Positions 8,530 to 18,184 of a stretch of 64,000 bases of DNA are shown here, in pieces. The number at the start of each line of letters is the position of its first letter. Position 1 is the stretch's first letter. The stretch comes from Butyricimonas paravirosa. Lineage in GTDB: Bacteria > Bacteroidota > Bacteroidia > Bacteroidales > Marinifilaceae. The position numbers and the translations under genes were made by a program. The notes beneath the pieces are model-generated. The model searched no databases. It had not been told where the DNA came from and was given only the letters and a program-made list of their open reading frames with translations. The stretch lies in assembly GCF_032878955.1 (NCBI RefSeq), contig NZ_CP043839.1, positions 248,001 through 312,000 of the forward strand, given 5' to 3'.

Positions 8530-10230
8530 ATGAAAAAATTAATCGAATGCGTTCCGAACTTCAGTGAAGGGAACGATATGCATATTATAGATCAGATTAC
8601 AGCAGAAATCAAGGCTGTTGAAGGAGTTAGTCTTATTGACGTGGACCCGGGAAAAGCAACGAACCGTACGGTTGTTACCATGGTTGGTACTCCGGAAGAA
8701 GTATGTGAAGCCGCTTTCCGTGCCGTTAAAAAAGCATCCGAGTTGATCGATATGAAAAAACACAAGGGAGCGCATCCCCGTTTCGGAGCTACAGACGTTT
8801 GTCCTTTGGTTCCGGTATCAAACATCACGATGGAAGAAACCGTGGAATACGCACGTGCTTTGGCAAAACGTATCGGTGAAGAATTGAATATCCCGGTATA
8901 TTGCTATGAGAGTGCAGCCTTCACCCCGGAAAGAAGAAATTTGGCTACTTGCCGTGCCGGAGAATATGAGGCTCTTGGAGAGCGTTTAAGCAGTGAACAA
9001 TGGCATCCCGATTTCGGTCCCCGTGAGTTGAACGAGTGGACGGCTAAAACCGGAGCTACGGCTGTTGGAGCCCGTAACTTCTTGGTGGCTTACAACGTGA
9101 ACTTAAATACCACCTCTACCCGTCGTGCCAATGCGATCGCTTTTGACGTACGCGAAAGAGGAAGAGCTAAGAGAGAAGGAAATCCTATTACCGGTAAGAT
9201 CGTGAAAGACGAGAAAGGTAAAAACGTGATGATCCCGGGAACTTTGAAGTCTGTGAAGGCTATCGGTTGGTTTATCGAAGAGTATGGAATTGCTCAGATC
9301 TCCATGAACTTGACGGATATTTCCGTGACTTCCGTACATGAGGCTTTCGACGAAGTATGCCGTAAAGCACAGGATCGCGGTATTCGTGTAACCGGTTCCG
9401 AGTTAGTGGGTGTAATTCCATTAAAAGCCATGTTGGATGCCGGACGTTATTTCTTGCGTAAACAACAACGCTCTACCGGGGTATCGGATAAAGAATTGAT
9501 CAAGATTGCCGTGAAATCTTTAGGTTTGGATGAATTGTATCCGTTCGAACCCAGAAAGAAAATCATCGAGTATATTCTGGAAGATGAGATGAATCAAGGA
9601 AAGAAATTCTTGATCGATATGAATCTTCATGAATTTGCTGATGAAACAGCATCAGAATCTCCGGCTCCCGGTGGTGGTTCCATTTCAGCATACATGGGAG
9701 CTCTTGCTTCTTCACTGGCCACGATGGTTGCCAACTTGTCTTCTCACAAACGCGGTTGGGATGAGCGTTGGGAAGAATTCAGTAATTGGGCTGAAAGAGG
9801 AAAAGCTTATCAAGTTGAATTAATCAAAATGGTTGACGAGGATACTAACGCTTTCAATCGTATCATGGATGCCTTCGGATTACCGAAGAAAACAGACGAA
9901 GAAAAAGCTGCACGTCACCAAGCAATTCAAGATGCAACCAAGTTTGCTACCGAAGTACCGTTCAAAACGATGATGCTTTGCTACGAATGTATGGAAGTGG
10001 TGAAAGCCATGGCAGAGATCGGTAATCCGAATTCTGTAACTGATGCCGGAGTTGGTGCTTTGGCTGCTCGTTCCGGAGTAATCGGCGCTTTCTTGAACGT
10101 GAAGATCAATGCAGCCGGATTGGATGATAAAGAATATGCTAACGATATTATTTCCAGAGGTGAAAAAGTGGTTGAAATGGCCAAACAAATGGAAACGGAT
10201 ATTTTGAATATCGTGAATTCAAAAATCTAA
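8530..10230 (+). CDS. ftcD: Bifunctional glutamate formimidoyltransferase/formimidotetrahydrofolate cyclodeaminase
   Basis: Transfers the formimino group from formiminoglutamate to tetrahydrofolate and then deaminates it to methenyl-THF. The N-terminal formiminotransferase domain (about residues 1-300) begins ECVPNFSEGND and contains HKGAHPRFGATDVCP. The C-terminal cyclodeaminase domain (about 355-560) contains SESPAPGGGSISAYMGALA and an all-helical remainder. Many bacteria encode the two activities separately; here they are fused in one 566-residue chain, as in the mammalian enzyme. With hutI it forms the glutamate-releasing end of histidine use. Upstream (8366-8529) is AT-rich with short iterated words (GATTTA, GATTGA) but no convincing promoter. 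Confidence 0.95.
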   Translation: MKKLIECVPNFSEGNDMHIIDQITAEIKAVEGVSLIDVDPGKATNRTVVTMVGTPEEVCEAAFRAVKKASELIDMKKHKGAHPRFGATDVCPLVPVSNITMEETVEYARALAKRIGEELNIPVYCYESAAFTPERRNLATCRAGEYEALGERLSSEQWHPDFGPRELNEWTAKTGATAVGARNFLVAYNVNLNTTSTRRANAIAFDVRERGRAKREGNPITGKIVKDEKGKNVMIPGTLKSVKAIGWFIEEYGIAQISMNLTDISVTSVHEAFDEVCRKAQDRGIRVTGSELVGVIPLKAMLDAGRYFLRKQQRSTGVSDKELIKIAVKSLGLDELYPFEPRKKIIEYILEDEMNQGKKFLIDMNLHEFADETASESPAPGGGSISAYMGALASSLATMVANLSSHKRGWDERWEEFSNWAERGKAYQVELIKMVDEDTNAFNRIMDAFGLPKKTDEEKAARHQAIQDATKFATEVPFKTMMLCYECMEVVKAMAEIGNPNSVTDAGVGALAARSGVIGAFLNVKINAAGLDDKEYANDIISRGEKVVEMAKQMETDILNIVNSKI

Positions 10231-10242
10231 AGATTTATTCAT

Positions 10243-10334
10243 AAACTACCCCACCAGCTCTCCTTACACAGGAGTGAAAAACGCTTGATAATCAGCTCTC
10301 TCCCTGTGTAAGGGGGAGCTGGTGGGGGTAGTTT
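10243..10334. repeat. Palindromic dispersed repeat, copy 1 (bidirectional terminator position)
   Basis: Long inverted repeat: left arm 10243-10272 (begins AAACTACCCCACCAGCTC) and right arm 10302-10334 (ends GAGCTGGTGGGGGTAGTTT), nearly complementary over about 30 bases with a few indels and a 29-base loop. It lies between convergent ftcD and the minus-strand TonB receptor gene and overlaps the stop codon of the latter (10333-10335). A related element lies at 25291-25359. It could terminate both genes. Confidence 0.8.
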
Positions 10335-12660
10335 AAAAATGGTAACTCCACGTCACGGACGGTACAAATGGAAGTAAACTCCAACTTCGGGTAGTCACCC
10401 CTTCTTTCGTTTGTTTATGGTATATGATAGAAGGATTCTCACGGGCATACAAATTATAAATGCCGAATACCCATGAACTTCCCTTTCCTTTTCGATTATC
10501 CAAAACGTATGATATATCCAAATGATGATAGGCAGGCATTCGAAAATTATTCGGACGTTCAATATATTCCCGGTATTGCGTGTTGTCTGCATCTGTTTGA
10601 AAACTTTCAGGCATCGGGGCCGCATGATAGAATTGTTTCCCTATCGAGATGTAATTCCCGGTCGCAAGCGTAAAATTAATTGAAAATGATTTGTTGAACT
10701 TACATTTTTCCTTGATCGGGAGCGTGTAATTGGTCGTCACGTTCAACTTATGCCGACGGTCGTATTCAAATGGGAACCATTCCCCGTTATTTACATGATC
10801 AAAACGACGTTCCGATTTTGACCACGAATAGGAAACCCACCCCGTTAAGGCTCCGGTAGTTTTCTTTGCCATAACCTCCACTCCTAATGCTCGTCCTTTG
10901 CCCATGTCAACATAATCCTGCCAGCTCCTGTCCTTTGTTTTAAGAAAAAGAATACCATCTTGGTAACGCACCACGTGATCCATCCGGTGGAAATATCCCT
11001 CTATCGAGAAATTCCATGTATTTGCAGAGGCGTAGAAACAACCTATCGAAAACAAATCCGAAGATGCGGGAGCTACTCGCCGAGTAACAGGAACCCACAA
11101 ATCGGTATTCATGCCCATCGAATTACTCGTCAACAGGTGCTGCGATTGTTGCATCCTTGCCCATGAGGTCTTGAATAACACGCTTTCTCCTATCCGGTAC
11201 GAAATAGAGAGACGAGGTTGCAAGGAATAATAACGGGCGTGGGGCACCGCCAGTAAACTAAAACGAACTCCGGCGTCCACGCTCCAATGATCATTCAGTT
11301 GCCAATGATCTTCCAGATAAGTTTCCAGCGAATACACATTACCGGTGGTCGTGTCTCTCACGTTTTCATTCAAGTTTACACTACCGATATATGACATTTC
11401 CGGGGCATAATATTTAATAGAGCAAACCGTTCCGAATCGGGTGCGGTGCTTTTCCCCGATAGCAATCTCCGAGTCGGTTTTTAAAGTCCAATCCCGTAAC
11501 CGGGAATTTGTCTTCGATTGCTCCCATTGAGAGACACTCTCGTTATATACCGTCATGATTTGACTATTATTGAATTGACTATAATACAAGGTGATATTAG
11601 AGAAAAAGGTAGGACTAAAGAGATGGTTCCACCGCCCCGAAACACTAAGATTACCCCAGTAAAACCGGAAACGGTCGGAATGTTTGGAATCCTTTGCTTT
11701 CCATGTTGCGAAACGAGAATCCCGGCTATTGTACATACTTATATACAACCGATTATACGGGTTGATTTCCCAATTTACTTTAGCATTTAAGTCATAAAAA
11801 TTATAACCTGTCGAGAAATCACTCCCGGCGATCTTTTGTCCTGTCCATAGTAAACCGTCCAACCAAGTTCTTCTTCCCGATACGAGAAATGAGGCCCTAT
11901 CTTTTTTCAGTGGCCCCTCCACAACGACGGAGCCGGCCACCGGGCTAACATGAATGTCTCCCGAATATTTTTTACGATTCCCTTCCCGCATGGTCACTTC
12001 CAGCACGGAAGACAAGCTCCCCCCGTAACGAGCGGGAAGATCACCCGTGTAAAGCGTAACGTCTTGCAGGGCATCTCCATTAAAAGCGGAAAAATACCCG
12101 TAAGCGTGATTCACATTATACACGGGAAGGCCATCCAGTAAAAATTGAGTGTTGTCGGGACTACCACCCCTCACGCTAAAACCGGTTAACCCTTCCTGAC
12201 CGGGATTCACACCGGGAAGGAAATGAAGGGATTTCAACACGTCAGCCTCCCCCAGAACCGCAGGCATTCGTTTCACCCAATCTAAAGACAAGGTATGTTT
12301 TCCCACGGCAGATGAAAAAGCATTCTTTTTTTCCACAACCAACACTTCTTCCAAGCAATTTCCGGGAATTAACGACAGGACAATCAATGTGTCCGTTTTT
12401 AAGTTAATGATAGATTCTACACGGGTAAATCCCACGTGACTTACAGATAAATGGTTTTCTCCACGAGGTAAAGAGAGTGAAAAGAAACCATATCGGTTAC
12501 AGCTTGATCCCCGCCCGCTTTTCGTTTCAACGATCGTGGCATTTACCAATCGTTCCCCTGTTGCCTTGTTCTCAATATACCCGCTCAACGTTACGTTTTG
12601 CGCGAAAGAAGTAAATACAATCCAAATTTGAATGCTGAATATGAATAAAATACGTTTCAT
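10333..12660 (-). CDS. TonB-dependent outer-membrane receptor (no STN domain)
   Basis: Outer-membrane beta-barrel thought to import a ligand using TonB energy. The chosen ATG at 12660 gives a signal peptide MKRILFIFSIQ...TSFAQ; the longer frame to 12774 runs back into the preceding gene. After the signal comes a carboxypeptidase-regulatory-like domain (VTLSGYIENKATGERL), then a plug with FSVRGGSPDNTQFLLDGLPVYN, and a barrel ending in the aromatic terminus VTWSYHF. About 775 residues. It begins one base after the stop of the DUF4249 lipoprotein gene. It lacks the N-terminal STN signalling domain that the other receptor of this array carries, so it is probably a passenger and not the signal transducer. 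Ligand unknown. Confidence 0.9.
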   Translation of the reverse strand: MKRILFIFSIQIWIVFTSFAQNVTLSGYIENKATGERLVNATIVETKSGRGSSCNRYGFFSLSLPRGENHLSVSHVGFTRVESIINLKTDTLIVLSLIPGNCLEEVLVVEKKNAFSSAVGKHTLSLDWVKRMPAVLGEADVLKSLHFLPGVNPGQEGLTGFSVRGGSPDNTQFLLDGLPVYNVNHAYGYFSAFNGDALQDVTLYTGDLPARYGGSLSSVLEVTMREGNRKKYSGDIHVSPVAGSVVVEGPLKKDRASFLVSGRRTWLDGLLWTGQKIAGSDFSTGYNFYDLNAKVNWEINPYNRLYISMYNSRDSRFATWKAKDSKHSDRFRFYWGNLSVSGRWNHLFSPTFFSNITLYYSQFNNSQIMTVYNESVSQWEQSKTNSRLRDWTLKTDSEIAIGEKHRTRFGTVCSIKYYAPEMSYIGSVNLNENVRDTTTGNVYSLETYLEDHWQLNDHWSVDAGVRFSLLAVPHARYYSLQPRLSISYRIGESVLFKTSWARMQQSQHLLTSNSMGMNTDLWVPVTRRVAPASSDLFSIGCFYASANTWNFSIEGYFHRMDHVVRYQDGILFLKTKDRSWQDYVDMGKGRALGVEVMAKKTTGALTGWVSYSWSKSERRFDHVNNGEWFPFEYDRRHKLNVTTNYTLPIKEKCKFNKSFSINFTLATGNYISIGKQFYHAAPMPESFQTDADNTQYREYIERPNNFRMPAYHHLDISYVLDNRKGKGSSWVFGIYNLYARENPSIIYHKQTKEGVTTRSWSLLPFVPSVTWSYHF

Positions 12661-12661
12661 C

Positions 12662-13606
12662 TTACCATTCCTCCCGTTTCGTGAATACTTGAATGAATAA
12701 ATCTTCATATTTTGAATAAGAGGCCACCAGCCCGGTTCCCCCGTGTATGTTAGAATAAGTCCACAAAGGAGCATAAAACAAGGGTTCAGAATCCATTGCC
12801 GATAGATAATCGTCGTTCACGATCGACGATTTCAAGTAACGATCGTAATTTTCATCAAGGCTCAATATAAAACGGGTACTTTTATAGCATCCCGTGTCCG
12901 GTTCCCAGTAATAATACCCCGAACGCCGTCCCTTGTAGCTTAACTCGATCTCCTTCCCGGACAAACCGCTATCCTCTACCCTTAAATAGTAATCATATTC
13001 TGCCGGAATTTCTTCATCAAAGTCAAAACTGCGGTTAAAGGCATCGGGTAGCGTGCTATTCGTTTGAAGATACGACTGAAGTTCCATGTGCAAGGTGTCC
13101 GGCACCCCATTCTGTGAGGAATGGGTGGATGACAGCCAATAGTAGTTTTTTTCTTCTTCCCGATCAGTCCACCGATTGATAATCCGTTCCTGCAGGCTGT
13201 CACATTCTATGCTTGCATTCAGCAAGGGGGCCGGAACTCTGGTTTCGCCCCAGACAAGCGGTTTGCCCGGAATGTCTACCTCTACCCGATAAACTCCGGT
13301 AGCCTCCACGTGATGGGTAATGACATACCATCCCTCTTTCCGGTACCGACATTCACCCACGAAATGATCGTTTTTGTACAATTTTACCAAAGCATTTGCC
13401 TCTACGGGAAAATCACCCTGTTCGTAGACGTTTTTTGTCCAAGTGACCCGCACACGAACAGAATCGTCACCAGCCATTAAAATACTATTTACAACCGGAA
13501 CGGGAGATTGGGCGTTTAAATCAAGGTGCAATTTTTGCTCACATCCATTTAATAATAATTCCCATACCAATAATACGAGGAACATTCCGACAACTTCTTT
13601 TTTCAT
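12662..13606 (-). CDS. DUF4249 lipoprotein, partner of TonB receptor
   Basis: Predicted lipoprotein: hydrophobic signal followed by LLLNGC as lipobox. The 314-residue chain has a beta-rich N-terminal half and resembles the DUF4249 family, whose members are encoded next to non-SusC TonB receptors in Bacteroidota and may play a SusD-like surface role (inference). Seen features supporting the family are the start pattern Cys-E-x-x-L-x-L-D-L and the C-terminal segment NIHGGTGLVASYSKYE, which parallels NVQGGFGVVGSCF in the second family member here. The receptor gene follows after one base, strongly suggesting coupling. No enzyme motif is visible. Confidence 0.8.
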   Translation of the reverse strand: MKKEVVGMFLVLLVWELLLNGCEQKLHLDLNAQSPVPVVNSILMAGDDSVRVRVTWTKNVYEQGDFPVEANALVKLYKNDHFVGECRYRKEGWYVITHHVEATGVYRVEVDIPGKPLVWGETRVPAPLLNASIECDSLQERIINRWTDREEEKNYYWLSSTHSSQNGVPDTLHMELQSYLQTNSTLPDAFNRSFDFDEEIPAEYDYYLRVEDSGLSGKEIELSYKGRRSGYYYWEPDTGCYKSTRFILSLDENYDRYLKSSIVNDDYLSAMDSEPLFYAPLWTYSNIHGGTGLVASYSKYEDLFIQVFTKREEW

Positions 13607-13672
13607 GTATTGATTCTTTTAAGTTTTCTACTCTTAAGAGTCAATAAACCGGAAAACCCCTATTCTAATTTT

Positions 13673-14647
13673 TTATTTTTCAGATTTTGCCCGAAAATCC
13701 ATGATCACTTCACGAGTGAAACAACTTCCCACCACGCCAAACCCGCCTTGTACGTTGGAATACACCTTAACGGGTTCTTTATACATGGTCGATTGTTGTT
13801 CAAAAATCCCCAAGGAGTACAGGTAATCAAACAAAGGTTTGTCAATCCGGAGTACTTTCACCCGCAAGCGATAGGATTCCTTTTCCACGTACCGGATCGT
13901 GTCTCCGTCACCCGTGATCACCCATGTTTCCCTCTCGTATGCATAGGGATGACTTACGCTTGCGTGGATAATTCGTTCCTTTCCCCGGAAACTTTCATTC
14001 GTAAATACCTGATACGGGTTGACATTTATCTCTTTTCCGAAAATCGTCGTGATCATTTCGTGTGATAATAACTCATCCCCGGAAAGATCCACGTCATAAG
14101 AATAAGTCGTGGAAGAATCTATTTTTACCTGTCCCTCTTTCCAACGGATTCCATGATAGAACCTTTCATTTTCAACCACCAGCCTATAATAATTCTCCGT
14201 TTCTCCCCCATCTTTTATCTGAACACGTAATTGCAGGGCATTCATTTTACTGAAAGTATCTAATTGGATTTCCGGGAACGAATTGCATACCATGGTAGAA
14301 CCGACTGCCTCCTCTAATCCCGAACAGGTAACTTTTATCGTGATTTTATCTCCCGCTTTAGGGCGAACGTCTGATGAATAACGGTTATGACCCACGGGTT
14401 TTAATTCCCCCGCGTACTGATCGTTCATGTACACCTGCCCTCTCACATTCCACGTTGAATCCATTTCCGTGTTGTCCGTGTATGTTCTTGATTTCGATAT
14501 TTCAGCATATAGCAAAGAATCCGTTTCTGCATAAGCATAAAGTACCAAGCGACTTTCGGGTACCTTTCCTCGAAAATCATATTCTTCTGAATTATTGCAC
14601 CCGCAATAAAATAAACCAATCCATATAAAAATCACTATTCTCATCAT
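13673..14647 (-). CDS. DUF4249 lipoprotein, second copy
   Basis: Second DUF4249-type lipoprotein of the array. The ATG at 14647 (or the adjacent one at 14644) gives MMRIVIFIWIGLFYCGCNN with a clear lipobox; the longer open frame to 14746 overlaps the receptor gene and is not used. The sequence EEYDFRGKVPESRLVLYAYAE and the C-terminal NVQGGFGVVGSCF support the family. It starts one base after the stop of the upstream receptor gene. The 66-base gap to the next gene contains the perfect palindrome ACTCTTAAGAGT (13630-13641) within an imperfect stem that might modulate expression of the downstream pair. No catalytic residues are recognised. Confidence 0.78.
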   Translation of the reverse strand: MMRIVIFIWIGLFYCGCNNSEEYDFRGKVPESRLVLYAYAETDSLLYAEISKSRTYTDNTEMDSTWNVRGQVYMNDQYAGELKPVGHNRYSSDVRPKAGDKITIKVTCSGLEEAVGSTMVCNSFPEIQLDTFSKMNALQLRVQIKDGGETENYYRLVVENERFYHGIRWKEGQVKIDSSTTYSYDVDLSGDELLSHEMITTIFGKEINVNPYQVFTNESFRGKERIIHASVSHPYAYERETWVITGDGDTIRYVEKESYRLRVKVLRIDKPLFDYLYSLGIFEQQSTMYKEPVKVYSNVQGGFGVVGSCFTREVIMDFRAKSEK

Positions 14648-14648
14648 C

Positions 14649-17270
14649 TCAAAAAGTAAACGTGTAAGAAAAAGAGGGAATGATCGGGAAAAGCCAATCA
14701 TTACTAAAATATTGTCGCTCTCCCCGATCACCATATTTAGAATCATAATCGGGGCTTAATTCTATCGTGTTCAACCTACAATAAGCATTGTACAGGTTAA
14801 TACTCCAAGTGGAAATTCCATGTTTCCGACGACGATGGAAATTGAATCCCAAATCCAAACGATGATAATCGGGTGTTTTCATGTTGTTACGTTTTTCAAT
14901 ATGAAATATGATATCCTTCTTTTCTTCTCCTTTCTCTCCCGGTAGGTAAGTCGGCGTATCATATCTTTCCAATGGTTGCGTCGTATAAAAACCGTTATTG
15001 AATGTCCACGTGGCACTTATATCAAAAAAGTTGCTGAATTTATGCAGTAAAACCAGATTCAGAATGTGACGGCTATCATATTTCGCCGGAAAACGTTGGC
15101 CTTGATTGATTGAACCGTCCGGAAACCAACGATAAGCACGGGAAAGAGTATAATTTATCCATCCATTTGTCTTTCCCCCTGTTTTTTGCCCCATCCACTC
15201 CAATCCATAGGAATGTCCTTTTCCGGAATGAACGTTTTCTTTCCAATCCGCATATTCCGGGGTGATATCAACCCCGTTGTAATCGTCTAGCAGATGATTC
15301 TGGGTTTTATAAAATCCTTCAAGAGAAAAATGCCATCGCACACAAGGGTGAAAATAAACACCTAACACGCATTGATGTGATTTCATAGGTTTCACATCAT
15401 CACTAACCGGCACCCACAGATCCGTAGGCATATTCATCGTGCTACTTCCCAACTGATGAATATATTGGGACATCAGCGTGTAGGAAGCCTTTGTCTCCCA
15501 ACGATCCGTCCAATTATATTGCATGGAGAATCGAGGTTCCAGTGAAAAATAATTTGTACTCCCGACATGAAATAATATACCCCGAATTCCGGGATGCACG
15601 ATCCATTTCTCTTTTATCGTCATTTCATCTTCCATGTAAAGGGCTACTTCATGGGCATATTCTTTATAGTTTACCCGTTTCCGGGAAGGCGTTTCTTCTT
15701 CCATTACTTTATGAAGAGTGATTCGTTTTTCCGGTGTAAAAACATGATAAATGTAATGTCCCCCGAAATACAAACGGTTCCAATGATTCATGACCCAAGT
15801 TAGATCACTTTTCAGCCTCCACTCCTCCTGACCGGATTTGAAACGAATCTTTTTTAACCGGATGGTGTCACCCGATGAATTTTCATGTCGGTATCTTTTA
15901 TTCATAAAAGCCCGATATTGATTATAAGAAAGCACCGTATTCGCGTACAATCCTGTGGAGATCATTTTATCCCACCGTAATCCGACACCCCAATTTCCCC
16001 ACGTTCCACGCATATAATCTCGCTTACGGTCCGGTTCAAAATAGGAGTCTTTCTCATCCTTTTTATATTTCAAATAGTCATTCCCGTAGAATAGAATAAA
16101 AGACAAGGTGTTCCGTCGCGAGAATACGCGGGTCAGCTTGATATTTATATCCGTGAAATTATATCCTATCTTTTCTTTATTATCATTCGTGTTATTTATC
16201 GCCGCATAAATAGGAGCTCCAATTAAATCCAAGTAAGTTCTTCTAGCCGTGATATTAAACGAGCTACGATTTCTTTCCATGGGGCCTTCAATATTAAATT
16301 TACTGGATAAAAGGCCGATAGAAAAACTACCATGATATTCTTGTAGATTACCTTCCTTCAAACGTATGTCCATGATGGAAGAAAGATGGCCCCCGTAACG
16401 AGCCGGGAAGCTTGATTTGTAGAAATTTACGTTTTTCACGGCATCAGAATTGAATACCGAGAAAAATCCCAATAAATGATTCGCGTTATACAACGGAATA
16501 TCATCTATCAGAAATTGATTTTCATCCCGATTGCCCCCTCGGACCTGTATTCCCGCTATTCCTTCCATGCCAACCCGCACACCGGGAAATAACTGAACCG
16601 CTTTCAGTAGATCGCTCTCTCCCAAGAGTTTGGGAATCACGGTTGCAGTCAAGATCGGAAATTCCAGTTGTCCCGGTTGCGAATTCTTTACCCATTCGGG
16701 GATATTGGGTTGAACTACAACAATTTCATCCAAGTTCAACATGGGCTGTAATTCGACGTGAATCACGGTATCCGATTTCAAATAAAATTGACATGAGGCA
16801 CTTTGATAACCCACGTAAGAGTAGTTTAAACAAACTTCTCCTTCCGGTACGATTAACGTGTAGAACCCGTAATTATTGGTTGCCGCACCCACGTGCAACC
16901 GGGAATCATAAACAGAGGCTCCAATCAGTCTTTCCCGGGATTCTTTATCATATATTCTTCCATAAACAGAGAAAAAGCGTTTCCCCGGTTTTAAAATGAT
17001 ATATCTTCCCAATTTCTCCCAAGAGATGTTTGATGATTTAAACAAAAGGTTCAAAACCTGTTCTAAATTAGCCTGTTTTATAGATATTGTCTTTTGAGCT
17101 AATGGTTGTAAAATAGAAGGTGAATATGAAAATATATATCCCGCCTGTTGTTCGATTTTCTTCAACACCTCCTCCACGGGAGTTTCACGAAATGTAAATG
17201 AAAAGACTTCCTGAGCATTTCCTCTCATGATACAAAAGATCAACAAGATAAGTATAAGCCCGGCACGCAT
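14649..17270 (-). CDS. TonB-dependent receptor with STN signalling domain
   Basis: Outer-membrane receptor of 873 residues. Order of domains: signal peptide (to about residue 19, GNAQ), STN domain (about 23-95; FRETPVEEVLKKIEQQAGY), a carboxypeptidase-regulatory-like domain (about 98-175; SVYGRIYDKESRERLIGASV), plug with IQVRGGNRDENQFLIDDIP, and a barrel ending in Phe (SFSYTFTF). STN domains touch a FecR anti-sigma factor in the periplasm, and a fecR-type gene lies two bases upstream, so this receptor should be the sensor of the sigma/anti-sigma pair encoded next to it. The following DUF4249 gene begins one base after its stop. Confidence 0.93.
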   Translation of the reverse strand: MRAGLILILLIFCIMRGNAQEVFSFTFRETPVEEVLKKIEQQAGYIFSYSPSILQPLAQKTISIKQANLEQVLNLLFKSSNISWEKLGRYIILKPGKRFFSVYGRIYDKESRERLIGASVYDSRLHVGAATNNYGFYTLIVPEGEVCLNYSYVGYQSASCQFYLKSDTVIHVELQPMLNLDEIVVVQPNIPEWVKNSQPGQLEFPILTATVIPKLLGESDLLKAVQLFPGVRVGMEGIAGIQVRGGNRDENQFLIDDIPLYNANHLLGFFSVFNSDAVKNVNFYKSSFPARYGGHLSSIMDIRLKEGNLQEYHGSFSIGLLSSKFNIEGPMERNRSSFNITARRTYLDLIGAPIYAAINNTNDNKEKIGYNFTDINIKLTRVFSRRNTLSFILFYGNDYLKYKKDEKDSYFEPDRKRDYMRGTWGNWGVGLRWDKMISTGLYANTVLSYNQYRAFMNKRYRHENSSGDTIRLKKIRFKSGQEEWRLKSDLTWVMNHWNRLYFGGHYIYHVFTPEKRITLHKVMEEETPSRKRVNYKEYAHEVALYMEDEMTIKEKWIVHPGIRGILFHVGSTNYFSLEPRFSMQYNWTDRWETKASYTLMSQYIHQLGSSTMNMPTDLWVPVSDDVKPMKSHQCVLGVYFHPCVRWHFSLEGFYKTQNHLLDDYNGVDITPEYADWKENVHSGKGHSYGLEWMGQKTGGKTNGWINYTLSRAYRWFPDGSINQGQRFPAKYDSRHILNLVLLHKFSNFFDISATWTFNNGFYTTQPLERYDTPTYLPGEKGEEKKDIIFHIEKRNNMKTPDYHRLDLGFNFHRRRKHGISTWSINLYNAYCRLNTIELSPDYDSKYGDRGERQYFSNDWLFPIIPSFSYTFTF

Positions 17271-17272
17271 AC

Positions 17273-18160
17273 TTAAATCGTCAATTGAATATCCAAAGTC
17301 CTGTTAATAATCTCGATCGCTTCCTCCAATGAAACTTCTTTAAAAACAACGGTTATCCGGAGAGTTGCGTAGTCCGCGGGTAGTGTTACGTGACTACCAT
17401 AGTATTCATTCAGCGTTTCGATGACTTCAGATAAGGGGGCGTTATCAAATTTAAGGATTTGTTGTTCCCCTTTATCTTCTTTCGTGGAGATCATTAATTT
17501 CCTATCCTTTTTCCCATACTTAACGGACATTCCGGTTTCAAGGATACTTTCTTGTTTTTTATCTTGGGTGGTAACTTTCACCCGTCCTTTTTCCACGGCT
17601 ACTTCAGCTTGAAGTTTTTGAGCAATCACTTGAAAGGAAGTACCCAATACTTCTACCTGAATTAAAGATGTTTCCACGATAAAAGGTTTGCTCGTGTCCC
17701 GTTTTACTTGGAAAAATGCCTCTCCCCGTAGGGAAAGTTCTCGATTTGTCTTTCCGAATTGAGCATTATAAGTCAAACGGCTATCTCCGCTTAGCATTAC
17801 ACGGGAACTATCCGGTAAATAAAATACTTTTGTTTCCCCGGTCCGGGAGAGTAAAACCGTTTCCTGAAGTGACGATTTATTCCAAAACCATAATACACCG
17901 AATATTAAAACAATGATAGAGGCAGCTACTGGCAAAATTCGCAAGTAGTGCGTCTTCGCAGGGAATTTCACTTTTTGTATTGCCTGTCGGGGGGCAAAAA
18001 CTCCATATTTGTAACGCTTAGAACCTAATTCTATACGGCGCTTGAGTTGTCGAAATTCTCGTTGGTGGTCTTCACTTTCCCCCAACCATTCTTCCACTCT
18101 TTGCCCTTCTTTCGTGTTCGCCTCACCAAGAATATATTTTGCTAGTAATTCATTTTTCAT
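17273..18160 (-). CDS. FecR-type anti-sigma factor
   Basis: Inner-membrane anti-sigma factor that relays a signal from the STN receptor to an ECF sigma factor. A cytoplasmic N-terminal segment (residues 1-70, with YILGEANTKEGQRVEEW) is followed by one membrane helix near residues 75-92 and a periplasmic FecR domain (GETKVFYLPDSSRVMLSGDS, LRGEAFFQVKRDTSKPF) and a C-terminal DUF4974-like module (LKFDNAPLSEVIETLNEYY). Its 295 residues are typical. The ECF sigma gene ends 24 bases upstream and the receptor starts two bases downstream, which gives the classic sigma-FecR-receptor order. Confidence 0.95.
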   Translation of the reverse strand: MKNELLAKYILGEANTKEGQRVEEWLGESEDHQREFRQLKRRIELGSKRYKYGVFAPRQAIQKVKFPAKTHYLRILPVAASIIVLIFGVLWFWNKSSLQETVLLSRTGETKVFYLPDSSRVMLSGDSRLTYNAQFGKTNRELSLRGEAFFQVKRDTSKPFIVETSLIQVEVLGTSFQVIAQKLQAEVAVEKGRVKVTTQDKKQESILETGMSVKYGKKDRKLMISTKEDKGEQQILKFDNAPLSEVIETLNEYYGSHVTLPADYATLRITVVFKEVSLEEAIEIINRTLDIQLTI

Positions 18161-18184
18161 ACTCCCTATGTTTACGAGATTATT

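Noticed and set aside
13630..13641. ACTCTTAAGAGT palindrome between the two DUF4249 genes as a terminator
   Set aside because: Short stem without a T run, in an AT-rich gap inside one operon; noted only in the gene entry.
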